Positions 1-8,192 of a stretch of 57,155 nt of DNA are shown here, piece by piece. Position 1 is the first letter of the stretch. Every line of letters begins with the position of its first letter. This DNA is from Streptomyces flaveolus (GTDB lineage: Bacteria > Actinomycetota > Actinomycetes > Streptomycetales > Streptomycetaceae), in contig NZ_JNWV01000057.1 in the NCBI RefSeq assembly GCF_000716535.1, forward strand, positions 1 through 57,155. Reading direction: 5' to 3'. The notes below the pieces were generated by a model. It was not told where the DNA came from, ran no database searches, and worked only from the letters and a program-made list of their open reading frames with translations. Position numbers and translations under genes: made by a program.

Positions 1-168
1 CTCACCCATCGCGAAGACGTCCAGGCCGACCTCCTCGGCCTTCAGCGCGATGGCGACCATGGCCTTGATCCGCTCGCGCTCGGTCGGGGTCCGCCCCGTA
101 GTGGGGTCCGGCGTGACATCGCCGACCGAAAAGATCCCGAACTGGGTGGGTATTGCGGAGTGTTCCAC
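1..168 (-). CDS. LLM-class flavin-dependent oxidoreductase (5' part, runs off the window)
   Basis: The first 56 codons read from a GTG at 168 give a luciferase-like N terminus: FGIFSVGDVTPDPTTG, then KAMVAIALKAEEVGLDVFAMGE at the window edge. The family binds reduced flavin in a TIM barrel and oxidises small substrates with O2 or uses F420; the substrate cannot be told here. A second in-frame GTG lies three codons upstream, at 177, so the start is uncertain by that much. The rest of the gene lies outside the window. A second member of the same superfamily, now damaged, is at 49833-50629. Confidence 0.72.
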   Translation of the reverse strand, partial: MEHSAIPTQFGIFSVGDVTPDPTTGRTPTERERIKAMVAIALKAEEVGLDVFAMGE

Positions 169-374
169 TGATGTCACGGGGACGTCCTCGGACTCGACGG
201 GCCTGATGACTCGACGCTATGGCGCCGATTCGCCCCGAATGACCTGTCCGTGCACAGAGGTGTGCTCCGTAGCGCACGGTGTGCGCGGCGGGCTGCTCGC
301 CGGCGTCGTCAGGCGCCGCCGGCGCGCGTGAGGACCGTAGGAAGCACCGCGGCCGCTCCGCGGCCCGGCTCAGG

Positions 375-1103
375 TCACCGCGACCCCGAACGCGGCCGGA
401 AGGTGCGCCCGCGCAGGGAGCGGCGCACACGGGCCCGGGTCCTGGCCAGGGCCGGCAGGACCTGGGCGGCCGTCGGGGGCGGCTCCAGATCGTCGGTCAC
501 GGACACCTCGACGCCCCCGCTGTACAGCGACGACAGGTTGTAGAGGAAGGTGCCCAGGGTCGCCAGGCCCGTGCCCAGGACCACCTCCACGGTGACGACG
601 CCGATCCCGATGGCGACGACGGTGCCCAGCTCCGGCAGGACGTCCGGCGCCATGGCCTCCATCATGATCCACAGGGCGACCGTGGTGGCGAGCGCCAGGA
701 TGCCGACCCCCGCGAGGAGCAGGAAGCTGGTCACCATCACCGACCAGGGATCGCCCTCGGATATGCGCATCCGGATCGTCCGAGGCCTGGGGGCGGCGCC
801 CGCGCCGGACACGGTCGGACGGCCCTCGGCAGGGCGTCCCGTGACCGGGCCGGCCGGGCGGACGGACCGTGGCGCCGGTCCGGGCGGAGCGGGGGAGTGT
901 GGTTCCGGTCCGGCCGGGGCGGGGGGCGCCGATGCGGACCCGACGTGATCGGCAACGCCGGACTCGTCCCCCGGAACCGACCGTTCCGCGGGGTGGGGAG
1001 GTGCGGCGGACCCGTTCTCCGGGGAGCTGCGGGCTCCGCCGCCCTGCTGCGCTGCCGCCTGCTCTTCGGCGATGGTACGGGGCCTGCGCTTGGCTCGACT
1101 CAT
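375..1103 (-). CDS. DUF3566 membrane protein
   Basis: This is a 242-residue protein starting at ATG 1103, preceded by an AGGGAGA ribosome-binding site. Residues 1-110 are a low-complexity Pro/Ala/Gly/Glu-rich cytoplasmic-looking tail. DUF3566 begins near residue 113 (IRISEGDPWSVMVTSF-like segment) and holds two membrane helices, about 121-146 and 161-185, followed by the typical NLSSLYSGGVEVSVTDD end. In actinobacteria one DUF3566 protein is normally encoded beside gyrA and is linked to the cell envelope and division apparatus. There is no gyrA here, so this is probably a second copy. An upstream ATG at 1205 is possible but has no ribosome-binding site. Role beyond membrane location is not known. 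Confidence 0.8.
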   Translation of the reverse strand: MSRAKRRPRTIAEEQAAAQQGGGARSSPENGSAAPPHPAERSVPGDESGVADHVGSASAPPAPAGPEPHSPAPPGPAPRSVRPAGPVTGRPAEGRPTVSGAGAAPRPRTIRMRISEGDPWSVMVTSFLLLAGVGILALATTVALWIMMEAMAPDVLPELGTVVAIGIGVVTVEVVLGTGLATLGTFLYNLSSLYSGGVEVSVTDDLEPPPTAAQVLPALARTRARVRRSLRGRTFRPRSGSR

Positions 1104-1462
1104 GCCTGTCTCCCTGACTGGCCCGGCAGCCTCGCAGTGCCCTCGCACATCGAACGGGCCTCCGTCGACCGCCCGGCGGCCTCTGGGGCCTGCTGGTCCG
1201 TGCATCCGACCGTATGGGCGACAGGGCGCCCCCGCACCCAGACGACGTCCCGGAGACCGCGGCCGCGAACGGGCCGCGACGGCACGGCAACCGCCTCACG
1301 GCGGGCCGGACCGTACCCGCGGAGAGTTATCGGACCACCTCCGGGCGACACCGCCGAATGGGTGTACGAGCGTGTCGGCCGTACGACGGACACGCGCCCC
1401 GAAGGAATGAATCCCGAGGGCCACGGCGACGGCCGCCTCGATGCCCCAGCCGTCGTCCCGCC
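1104..1462. other. Intergenic stretch with one hairpin
   Basis: No convincing gene is seen between the DUF3566 start and the GNAT stop. Positions 1370-1395 can fold into a stem with arms GCGTGTC and GACACGC around a CGTACG core. This may terminate the GNAT transcript or act as a regulatory site. Open frames on both strands here look like compositional shadows. Confidence 0.4.
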
Positions 1463-2044
1463 TCAGCCCGCGCGCCGTGCACCCTCGGACGCGCGCGCCC
1501 GCCACTGGTCCCCGGTCATCCGCCAGATGACATGGATCCCCACCTCACCGGGAGCGGTGGGCCCGTCGGGCGCCCGTACGCGTCCGGCCTCGGTGAAACC
1601 CAAGCGGGCGGCCACGGCCCCGCTGGCCGGGTTGGCGGCATCGTGATGGATCTCCACGCGGTCGATGCCCGCGAGCTGGAAGCCCTGGTGGACGAGAGCC
1701 CCGGCAGCCATCGTGGCGAGACCTCGTCCCGTCCAGCGGGGGTGGAGCCAGTAGCCGATGTCGAGTCCGCCCGCACCGATGCGTCGGTGCAGACCGCAAC
1801 TGCCGGTCACCACACCACCTGTGGTGATCGCGTAGCCGAAGGCCTGCCCGGTCTCCCACTCCTCGTGGCTGCGGGCCAGGAAGCCGGCGGTCTGCTGCCG
1901 GCCGGGGTCGGCTGCCCAGGGCATCCAGGGCACGAGGTGGTCCAGGGACTCGGAGATCGCCTGGTCCAGGGCATCGAGATCGCTCGCCCGCCACCGGCGC
2001 AGTACGACCCGGTCGGACGTGAGGGTTTCGGCAGGCTCTTCCAT
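1463..2044 (-). CDS. GNAT family N-acetyltransferase
   Basis: A 193-residue protein starting at ATG 2044. It has the RimJ/RimL-like layout: an N-terminal TSDRVVLRRW strand, the acetyl-CoA-binding region WTGRGLATMAAGALVHQG (a variant of Q/RxxGxG/A, about residues 108-125), and the late HHDAANPASGAVAARLGF motif usual for RimJ-type enzymes that acetylate protein N termini or small amines. It stands alone between intergenic regions. The acceptor cannot be deduced. The C-terminal tail is Arg-rich and of low complexity. Confidence 0.85.
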   Translation of the reverse strand: MEEPAETLTSDRVVLRRWRASDLDALDQAISESLDHLVPWMPWAADPGRQQTAGFLARSHEEWETGQAFGYAITTGGVVTGSCGLHRRIGAGGLDIGYWLHPRWTGRGLATMAAGALVHQGFQLAGIDRVEIHHDAANPASGAVAARLGFTEAGRVRAPDGPTAPGEVGIHVIWRMTGDQWRARASEGARRAG

Positions 2045-2330
2045 GCCCGGATGTTCTCGCAGCCCAGCTCAGGGCCACAACACAATATGCCCGGCCGCGG
2101 TACTCGCTCGGGCAGCCCGCGGGAGCGCCGGGGGAGGGAAACCCCCACCGACGCCGCCACGGAACGGGAACCCGTCGGACGGGAACGGGCACTCGTCAGG
2201 CGACCGTGAGCAGATGGCGGGCCGGTCCTTCCCAGCGCCGGCTCTCCCGGCTTCCCTGTCCGCCGTTGCGGGTCATCTCGCTGTGGATGAACACGGAGCG
2301 GGGCGCGCAGGTGTGCGTGGGCGGCGTGGG

Positions 2331-2924
2331 TCAGGCGCCTCGGTCGGCTTCCCGAGCCGCGCGCTCCAGCCGGCTCCGATAGGTCTCCCACCATTCCGAG
2401 TCACCGGGCGCCATGCTGTCGCTGCCCTCGTTCATCCCCACCGCACCGTCCAGGAGTTCGCGGACGATGTCGGCGTGCCCGGCGTGCCGGTGCGTATCGG
2501 CGATCACGCGCACCACGGCGTGGTGCAACGTCACTTCGTCCCGGCCGTCGGGCCACCACGGCACCCTGCCGACCGTGTCCAGCGCCAGCGCGTCGATCGT
2601 CGCGTCGGCGTGCCGCCAGGCCCGGCGGTACAACTCCACGACGAACTCCCGTGACTCGTCGGCGGTGGCCCACATGTCCGCGTTGGTCTCGGCACCTTCG
2701 TCGAGCCAGGGCAGCGGCTCGCCGGACGGCCGTCCGAACGTGTCGCCGAGGTAGCCCAACTCCACGCCGGCCACGTGCTTCACCAGACCGAGCAGGTTGG
2801 TACCGGTCGGCGTCAGCGGGCGGCGGATGTCGTACTCCGAGAGCCCTTCGAGCTTCCACAGCAGGGCGTCACGGGCGGATTGCAGGTAAAAATTAAGGTC
2901 GGACTTGAAATCCGGTGTGATCAT
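2331..2924 (-). CDS. DinB family protein
   Basis: A 197-residue protein from ATG 2924 (MITPDFKSDL). It is a four-helix-bundle DinB/YfiT-type protein. The signature is the first metal-ligand histidine in LVKHVAGVELGYLGD, then the ADTHRHAGHADIVRELLDG segment carrying the other two histidines. The family contains thiol-dependent transferases and hydrolases, in actinobacteria often mycothiol- or bacillithiol-linked. The reading frame stays open upstream of 2924, but the divergent phosphatase-like gene starts 103 bp away, so ATG 2924 is preferred. Codons near the start are unusually AT-rich. Confidence 0.85.
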   Translation of the reverse strand: MITPDFKSDLNFYLQSARDALLWKLEGLSEYDIRRPLTPTGTNLLGLVKHVAGVELGYLGDTFGRPSGEPLPWLDEGAETNADMWATADESREFVVELYRRAWRHADATIDALALDTVGRVPWWPDGRDEVTLHHAVVRVIADTHRHAGHADIVRELLDGAVGMNEGSDSMAPGDSEWWETYRSRLERAAREADRGA

Positions 2925-3027
2925 GCGGCAAGTCTGCCGCTCGCGCGATCTTCGCACACACCTTTTCCACCGCTCCCCGTGGGAAGCTTCGCCGGGGCGG
3001 TGGCTCCGCCTCGGTAGTCTGCACGGC

Positions 3028-3873
3028 GTGACCAACCCATACGCGGGCTTCGACGATGCCGCAGTCGCGATAGCCGGGGCGCGGGCCGGCGCGGACGTGG
3101 TCCGCACCATGTACGGCCGGCGGCTCAACCGCATCGACAAGGGTGCCGGGGACTTCGCCACCGCCGCCGATGTGGAAGCCGAGAAGACGATCCTCGGCGT
3201 CATCCGTGCCGCACGCCCTGATGACGCGGTGCTCGGCGAGGAGGGCGGGCGGCAGGGCGCCGCCGACGCTGTGCGCCAGTGGTTGGTGGACCCCCTGTGC
3301 GGCACGCTGAACTACGCCGTCGGCAACATGCTGGTGGCCGTCAACGTGGCGCTGCGCGACGGGGCGGCGGCGGTGGCCGACCCGTTCAGCGGCGAGGTGT
3401 TCTTCACCGACGGGAAGAGCGCCTGGGTGCGGCACGACGGGGCCGAAGACGCGCCGCTGACGCCCACTCCCGCTACCCGGCTGGTGGACGTCAACCTGGA
3501 TCCGCCGTTCCCGAGTGCGCCCCGCTTCCGGGCCGTGGACCTGCTGGCCCACCCTGAGTTCGTCCAACACTTCCGGCCACGCGTCGTATCCACGACGCTG
3601 GCGCTGGCCTGGGTCGCTGCCGGCAAGCGCGCCGCGTACGTCACCGATGGCGGCGACCTCTCCGGGAGCGTTCATTTCGCGGCCGGCATCGCTCTGTGCC
3701 GGGCTGCCGGCTGCGTCGTCACCGGGATCGACGGCGCCCCGACAGGTGAGGCCGGTCGTGGGCTTGTGGTCGCCGCCGACGACGAGACCCACGGGCTGCT
3801 GATGTCGATGATCCGCAGCCGAGGCCAGTCCCGTGACCGCATGGGGTCGAGGTCGGATAGAACATCGGAATGA
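3028..3873 (+). CDS. Inositol monophosphatase family protein with degenerate metal site
   Basis: GTG 3028 opens a 281-residue protein of the IMPase/FBPase superfamily. The N-terminal NPYAGFDDAAVAIAGARAGA helix, the LGEEGG loop (Glu71, Glu72) and the TDGGD turn are recognisable. Two classical metal-site positions are altered. Motif A reads DPLCGTLNY (Asp88-Pro-Leu-Cys91-Gly-Thr), where family enzymes have DPIDGT. Motif B has His216 (GSVHFAAGIA) where WDxAAG carries an Asp. Phosphatase activity is therefore uncertain, and it may be a specialised or non-catalytic member. It overlaps the next gene by four bases (ATGA), suggesting co-translation. The frame is open back to 2905, but GTG 3028 fits the family N terminus best. 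Confidence 0.75.
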   Translation: MTNPYAGFDDAAVAIAGARAGADVVRTMYGRRLNRIDKGAGDFATAADVEAEKTILGVIRAARPDDAVLGEEGGRQGAADAVRQWLVDPLCGTLNYAVGNMLVAVNVALRDGAAAVADPFSGEVFFTDGKSAWVRHDGAEDAPLTPTPATRLVDVNLDPPFPSAPRFRAVDLLAHPEFVQHFRPRVVSTTLALAWVAAGKRAAYVTDGGDLSGSVHFAAGIALCRAAGCVVTGIDGAPTGEAGRGLVVAADDETHGLLMSMIRSRGQSRDRMGSRSDRTSE

Positions 3874-4319
3874 AGCAAGTAGGCGCCCTTTCCGCCGCAG
3901 TGGTCCTCATCGGCTGGTTGGTGTGGAACCTGTGGAACCTCTTCCGCATCGTGACGGGCCTTCGAGACCGGTCATGGCGGCGCCCCCTGTGGTGGACACG
4001 TGTTTGCTCCGTAGCGCTCTTCGTGGGCCTTACGACATGGATCTGGGGGGTGTTCAGAGGAGGGCTCGACATCCGCGAAACATGTCAGTTCGTCCGTCAC
4101 GAGTACTACGACAGGGCGTACAGGGATGCACACGCAGCAGAATTCCAGTCGTTCTTTCCACTGCACAACAAGTGCAATGCTCACTTCGACCTGGTTCCCG
4201 CATGGGTCAATGGGTCCATCACGGTGTGTGTCGCCATCGCCCTGGCCGCGGTTGCTGTCCTCTTGAAGTTCGGCATCGCACACCTCACCGGATGCTCCAG
4301 GACGAAACGTCAGTCATGA
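3870..4319 (+). CDS. Small membrane protein of unknown function
   Basis: A 149-residue protein whose ATG overlaps the stop of the phosphatase-like gene (ATGA). Three hydrophobic helices are visible: about 5-28, 44-62 and 112-135. A hydrophilic, Cys/His-containing segment (ETCQFVRHEYYDR through FFPLHNKCNAHF) lies between the second and third. The base composition is visibly less GC-rich than its neighbours, suggesting recent acquisition. I do not recognise the family. The overlap suggests it is expressed with the phosphatase-like protein. Confidence 0.55.
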   Translation: MKQVGALSAAVVLIGWLVWNLWNLFRIVTGLRDRSWRRPLWWTRVCSVALFVGLTTWIWGVFRGGLDIRETCQFVRHEYYDRAYRDAHAAEFQSFFPLHNKCNAHFDLVPAWVNGSITVCVAIALAAVAVLLKFGIAHLTGCSRTKRQS

Positions 4320-4385
4320 GTCACGTCTGGCGTTGCGGCTGCCGCAACACTGGTGAACTTTCAGCGGAGCCACCGTCCTTGCGAG

Positions 4386-5297
4386 TCATGCGTCCGGGCG
4401 CGTGCCGCGGGTGGCGCCCGCCGACGCGGCCACCACGCACAGCACCGCCACCCACTGCGACCAGAGCAGCGACTCGTGCAGCACGACGAGGCCGATGAGG
4501 GCCGCCATCGCCGGTTCGAGGCTCATCAGGATGCCGAACACGCGCGGTGGGATCCTGCGCAGTGCTTCCAGATCCAGCGAGTACGGGATCACCGACGACA
4601 GCAGGGCCACGCCGAGCCCCGCGAGCAGGACCCACGGCTGAATCAGCGCCGTACCGCTGTCGGCCACGCCGAACGGAACGGCCACCAGCGCCGCGACGGC
4701 CATCCCCAGAGCCAGACCGTTGCCCTCCGTGGTGTGGCGGCCCAGCGCCGCGCCGACCAGGATGTACAGGCCCCAGCACGTGCCCGCGCCGAGGGCGAAC
4801 AGGAACCCGACGAGGTCGAGGTCGCCGCGTCCCTCCATCAGCAGGACCACGCCGCCTGCGGCGAGCAGGGCCCAGAACGCGTCCAGCCATCGCCGCGACC
4901 CGGCCAGGGCCACCACCAGCGGCCCGAGGAACTCGGTGGTCACCGCGACGCCCAGCGGAATCCGGGCCAGAGCCAGGTAGAAGCACAGGTTCATCAGGCC
5001 GAGGACCACGCCGTAGCCGACCACGACGGTCCACGCGCGACGAGGCATACGCGGCGACGGCCGCCACCACACCACGAGCACCGCCGCCGCGAAGAACAGC
5101 CGTAACGCGACGGTCCCGAAGCTGCCCACCGCGCCGAACAGGTGCTTGGCCAGTGCCGAGCCCACCTGGACGCTGACGATGCCGAGCAGCACCAGCGCCG
5201 TCGGCGGGATCGCGCCGAAGCCACGTCCGGCCGGCTCGGTCAGGGAGAACCGGGGGGAGGGGCCGCGCTCAGCCGTGTCGACGTTTTCGGTGGCCAC
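4386..5297 (-). CDS. rhtA: EamA/RhtA-type exporter
   Basis: A 303-residue protein with about ten membrane helices in two EamA repeats. The conserved VQVGSALAKHLFGAVG segment near residue 42, the VTTEFLGPLVVAL stretch and the C-terminal RIPPRVFGILMSLEPAMAAL motif are those of the RhtA threonine/homoserine exporter group of the drug/metabolite transporter superfamily. Substrate by analogy is amino acids such as threonine and homoserine, exported across the plasma membrane by the proton-motive force. It stands alone. The assignment to the RhtA subgroup is strong; the exact substrate is inference. Confidence 0.85.
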   Translation of the reverse strand: MATENVDTAERGPSPRFSLTEPAGRGFGAIPPTALVLLGIVSVQVGSALAKHLFGAVGSFGTVALRLFFAAAVLVVWWRPSPRMPRRAWTVVVGYGVVLGLMNLCFYLALARIPLGVAVTTEFLGPLVVALAGSRRWLDAFWALLAAGGVVLLMEGRGDLDLVGFLFALGAGTCWGLYILVGAALGRHTTEGNGLALGMAVAALVAVPFGVADSGTALIQPWVLLAGLGVALLSSVIPYSLDLEALRRIPPRVFGILMSLEPAMAALIGLVVLHESLLWSQWVAVLCVVAASAGATRGTRPDA

Positions 5298-5361
5298 GCG
5301 GGGATTATTGACGGCCGGGCGCGACGCGTCACCCGATTTTCCCGGCCGGACCGAGGACCTT

Positions 5362-5760
5362 CTAGGCGGATGCCTTGGTGTAGGTGAGGATGAGGCACCC
5401 GTTGTCGAACACGCGACTGCCGGCGAGCTTGAAGGCGCGCGGCGAGAACGCGGCGCGGAAGAGGGGACTTCCGGATCCGGCCACGACCGGGTACTGCTTG
5501 ACGATCAACTCGTCTATCTCGGCAAGGGGTTGACCCGCCAGGTCGGCACCGCCGCGGAGCCAGATTCCCAGCCCCTCCTCCTGCTTGAGCCGGCGGACCA
5601 GCGCGATCGGGTCCTCGGTGGTGACCTCGACGGCCGGATCGGGGCTGACGCCCAGCGAGCGGGAGAAGACGATCTGCCGCAGATGGGCGTAAGGACCGGT
5701 GAGTCCCGCGGCCAGGGCCGGCTCGTAGCTGCCGCGGCCCATGAGGATCGTGTCGGCACC
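5362..5760 (-). pseudogene. Dihydrofolate-reductase family protein, C-terminal piece
   Basis: From GADTILMGRGSYEPAL to the stop, this strand encodes the last two thirds of a RibD/DHFR-like protein, including LRQIVFSRSLG, IWLRGGADLAGQPLAEID and the SGSPLFRAAFSPRAFKL end. The reading frame remains open upstream to 6069, but that upstream translation is Arg-rich noise unrelated to the family. The missing N-terminal third is found on the opposite strand, starting at the very same point (next entry). The family's reductase activity is therefore lost here. Confidence 0.75.
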
Positions 5761-5892
5761 ATCGACGGCTTCATCGCGGCCCCGGACGGCGACTACGACT
5801 TCTTCTCCCCGTACCTCACGGAGGACTACCTCCCGTAGCTCACGGCGGACTTCCCGGAGACGTTGCCCACTCCGGCGCGCGCGGCCGGGTGT
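5758..5892 (+). pseudogene. Dihydrofolate-reductase family protein, N-terminal piece on the opposite strand
   Basis: Reading the plus strand from 5758 gives TIDGFIAAPDGDYDFF, SPYLTEDYLP, an in-frame TAG at 5836-5838, then LTADFPETLPTPARAAG. This is the family's N-terminal DGFIA motif and the loop that should precede FDTILMGR. It lies head to head with the C-terminal piece, with the junction at about 5758-5761. The first ten or so residues and any promoter are missing. An internal inversion, or recombination of two related genes, explains this better than chance. Confidence 0.65.
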
Positions 5893-6142
5893 CCCGCACG
5901 AATTCCCTTGACCGCGGCCCGGGTTGCGGCCACGGCCGAAGATTCTGCGGCACCCCGGTGGACGAGGGGCTGGAACGGGGGCGCTTTCGCAGCCCGGACT
6001 CAGCCGTATCCACGCCACGCGGTGGGTCACGGAGCCCCCGGCGCCTGGCAGGCACGGCTGCGCCGGCACACCCCGCCCACCCTCATCACCCAGGGGAGCG
6101 AGGACACCTTCTTCGTGACCCGCTCAGATCTTCGTGACCCGC
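5893..6142. other. Intergenic stretch without a recognisable gene
   Basis: This segment follows the inverted DHFR piece and lies beyond the 3' end of the PNPOx-like gene. Short open frames on the plus strand (for example one containing PPTLITQGSEDTFF) have no family I recognise. It is probably debris from the rearrangement next door. Confidence 0.35.
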
Positions 6143-6700
6143 TCAGAACGTCCACCGAGTGTGCGAGTACACCCCGCCGTTCCGGCCGAAGCCGTACGCC
6201 GTGGCCGGGGTCAGCGCGAACACCACCGCGTCCCCCCTGCGGAACGCGTCGCCGATGCCGTGGAAGGGGCCCTCGGGTGAGGTGATGTGCGGCCCGTACT
6301 TCGCCTCGTACGCCGTGATCACCTTCTCCAGGGCCGCCCGGTCGGTGACGGGCTCCGCCGTCCCCTCGACGACCAGGTCGAGCCCTTCGGTGAGGGAGTT
6401 CCCCCCGGTGGTCAGCGCGCAGTGCGCGTCGTGGGCGAGGTTCCTCGCCTTCTGCTCCCCGGGGCCGGTGGCGAAGTACAGCACTCCGTCGTGCCAGGTG
6501 GCGATGACGGGGGTGACGTGCAGCCGGCCGTCGGGCCGCACCGTGGAGACCCAGAAGATCTCGGCGCTCTCGAGCTGCCGCTGGGCCTCGGCCCACTCGG
6601 TGGCGGTGACGTCCGAGGCGCCGGGGCGGGGGTTGGTCGCGGAGCTGTAGCGGGCGTCGAGCTCGGTCGTGGGGTGAGTCGCGGGGCCTTCTGCGGCCAT
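6143..6700 (-). CDS. Pyridoxamine 5'-phosphate oxidase family protein
   Basis: A 185-residue protein from ATG 6700 with a GGGAGA ribosome-binding site. It has the split-barrel flavin-binding fold: EIFWVSTVRPDGRLHVTPV (about 56-75), WHDGVLYFATGPGEQKARNL, and the CALTTGGN strand, then a C-terminal region ending TAYGFGRNGGVYSHTRW. Actinobacterial relatives bind FMN, F420 or haem and reduce or oxidise small molecules; true PNP oxidases are a minority. It has no operon partner. The upstream ATG at 6778 lacks a ribosome-binding site. Confidence 0.82.
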   Translation of the reverse strand: MAAEGPATHPTTELDARYSSATNPRPGASDVTATEWAEAQRQLESAEIFWVSTVRPDGRLHVTPVIATWHDGVLYFATGPGEQKARNLAHDAHCALTTGGNSLTEGLDLVVEGTAEPVTDRAALEKVITAYEAKYGPHITSPEGPFHGIGDAFRRGDAVVFALTPATAYGFGRNGGVYSHTRWTF

Positions 6701-6843
6701 GGTGGATCTCCCTTCTCTCCCTGGGACACCTGACACAGACCTGATGGGGGCCGGACGTGAAGCCCCTGCCGAAATCATCGTCCCCGGCCGCCCGCCTCAC
6801 ATCCCGTACCGGGCACGCGACCCGAGATCCCAGACCGGCCCGG

Positions 6844-7446
6844 TCACGGATCTCGCCGTGCCCCCAGGAGCCCGTCGATCATCAGGCCGATGGTGAAGTC
6901 GAAGCGGTCCTGCACCGTTCCGGCGGTCAGCTCGGCGGCGTAGCGCTTGGTCTGGGGGAAGGTGTCGGGCAGTGCGGCGAACCGGCGCAGCAGTTCGTCG
7001 CGGCCGACCACCCAGGTGTCGTCACTGCGGCTGAGCCGCCTGTTCGCCAGGGAGACCTCCAGGCTGTAGGCGTTGACGTAGAGCTGGAGCGAATCGATCG
7101 CCCAGGCGGCGACCTGCGGGTCGACGCCCCCGGCGAGCACGATGGCGAGCATTCCCTCGCTGACGCGCAGCGTGTCCAGATTGGACGGGGCGGCGGCGAA
7201 GGCCGCCTGGGAGATGCCCGGGTACCGCAGATACTGGTCGCGCAGCTGGGTGCAGACGCCGATGAGCTGCTGCCGCCAGAGGGCGGGGTCCGGCTCGGGC
7301 AGGTCGATCTGCGCGCACAGACGGCCGATGAGCAGCTCGTCCAGGTCCTCTTTGTTGACCACGTGGGCGTAGAGCGACGACGGTCCCGTCTCCAGCGCTG
7401 TGGCCACGCGCCGCATGGTCAGGGCCTCGTAGCCCTCTCTCTCCAC
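6844..7446 (-). pseudogene. TetR family regulator, 5'-truncated
   Basis: The frame from about 7446 encodes EREGYEALTMRRVATALETG and SSLYAHVVNKEDLDELLIGR, the second half of a TetR DNA-binding domain, and then a complete TetR ligand-binding region ending LMIDGLLGARRDP. The first helix that should precede LVEREG is gone: upstream the strand reads into the antisense of an MFS gene. A GTG at 7446 could still start translation, but no ribosome-binding site precedes it and the HTH would be incomplete. It was most likely the divergent repressor of the fused transporter gene. Confidence 0.7.
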
Positions 7447-7452
7447 GATGTC

Positions 7453-8157
7453 ATGATGGCCGCGGCGGTCGTCCTGCTCGCCCTGTTCGTCGTCTCCCAA
7501 CGGCACAGCGAGCACCCGGTCATCACGCCGTCGCTGTTCCGCAGGCGCAGCTTCGTCGTCGGCCTGGTGATCGTGGCCGGGTTCTACGCGTCGCTGAGCG
7601 CGTTCGTCCTCGTCGTCAACCTCCTGCTGCAACAGGGCATGCGCTGGACGCCGTTGCACACGGGCCTCACGCTGATCCCCTGGGCCCTCGGCACCGCCGT
7701 CGCCGTCCTGCTCTCGGGCGCCGTACTCGCGGAGAGACTGGGACGCACCGGCCTGCGCGTGGGGCTGGCCGTCGCCGTCCTCGGCCTGCTCGGCCTGTGG
7801 TGGTCCCTCGCCCACTGGGGCGCCGGCATCACCGTCTGGAAGCTCGCGCCCGCGCTGCTGCTCACCGGCTTCGGTTCCGGGCTGGTGTTCGTCCCGCTGG
7901 TCGACTTCATCATCGGCGATGCCACCGCCGAGGAGGTCGGCACCGGCGCGGGACTGCTCAACGCCGTCCAGCAGTTCGCCGGCGCCCTCGGCGTGGCCGC
8001 CCTCGGCACGGTGTTCCTCGCCCGGGTCGGACACCCGTCCGTCGCCTCCCACCTCGCCGCCGCGGAACTGGTCCTCGGCATCGCCGCGGGTCTGAACGTC
8101 GTGACGCTCCTGCTGGTGGGCCTGTTGCCCAGGCACGCCCAGCAGGCGCACGGTTAG
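7453..8157 (+). pseudogene. MFS transporter (DHA2-like), C-terminal half
   Basis: From ATG 7453 the frame encodes about 234 residues: FRRRSFVVGLVIVAGFYASL, LVVNLLLQQGMRWTPLHTGL, and the AEEVGTGAGLLNAVQQFAGALG motif near the end. These are the second-half helices of a 14-helix drug exporter. The N-terminal half is missing, and translation would begin inside a membrane helix. The junction at 7447-7452 is shared with the truncated TetR gene, so one deletion removed the intergenic operator and both 5' ends. Not expected to be functional. Confidence 0.72.
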
Positions 8158-8192
8158 GGACGGCCGCGCCCTTCGCCCCCGGGGCACCGGTT

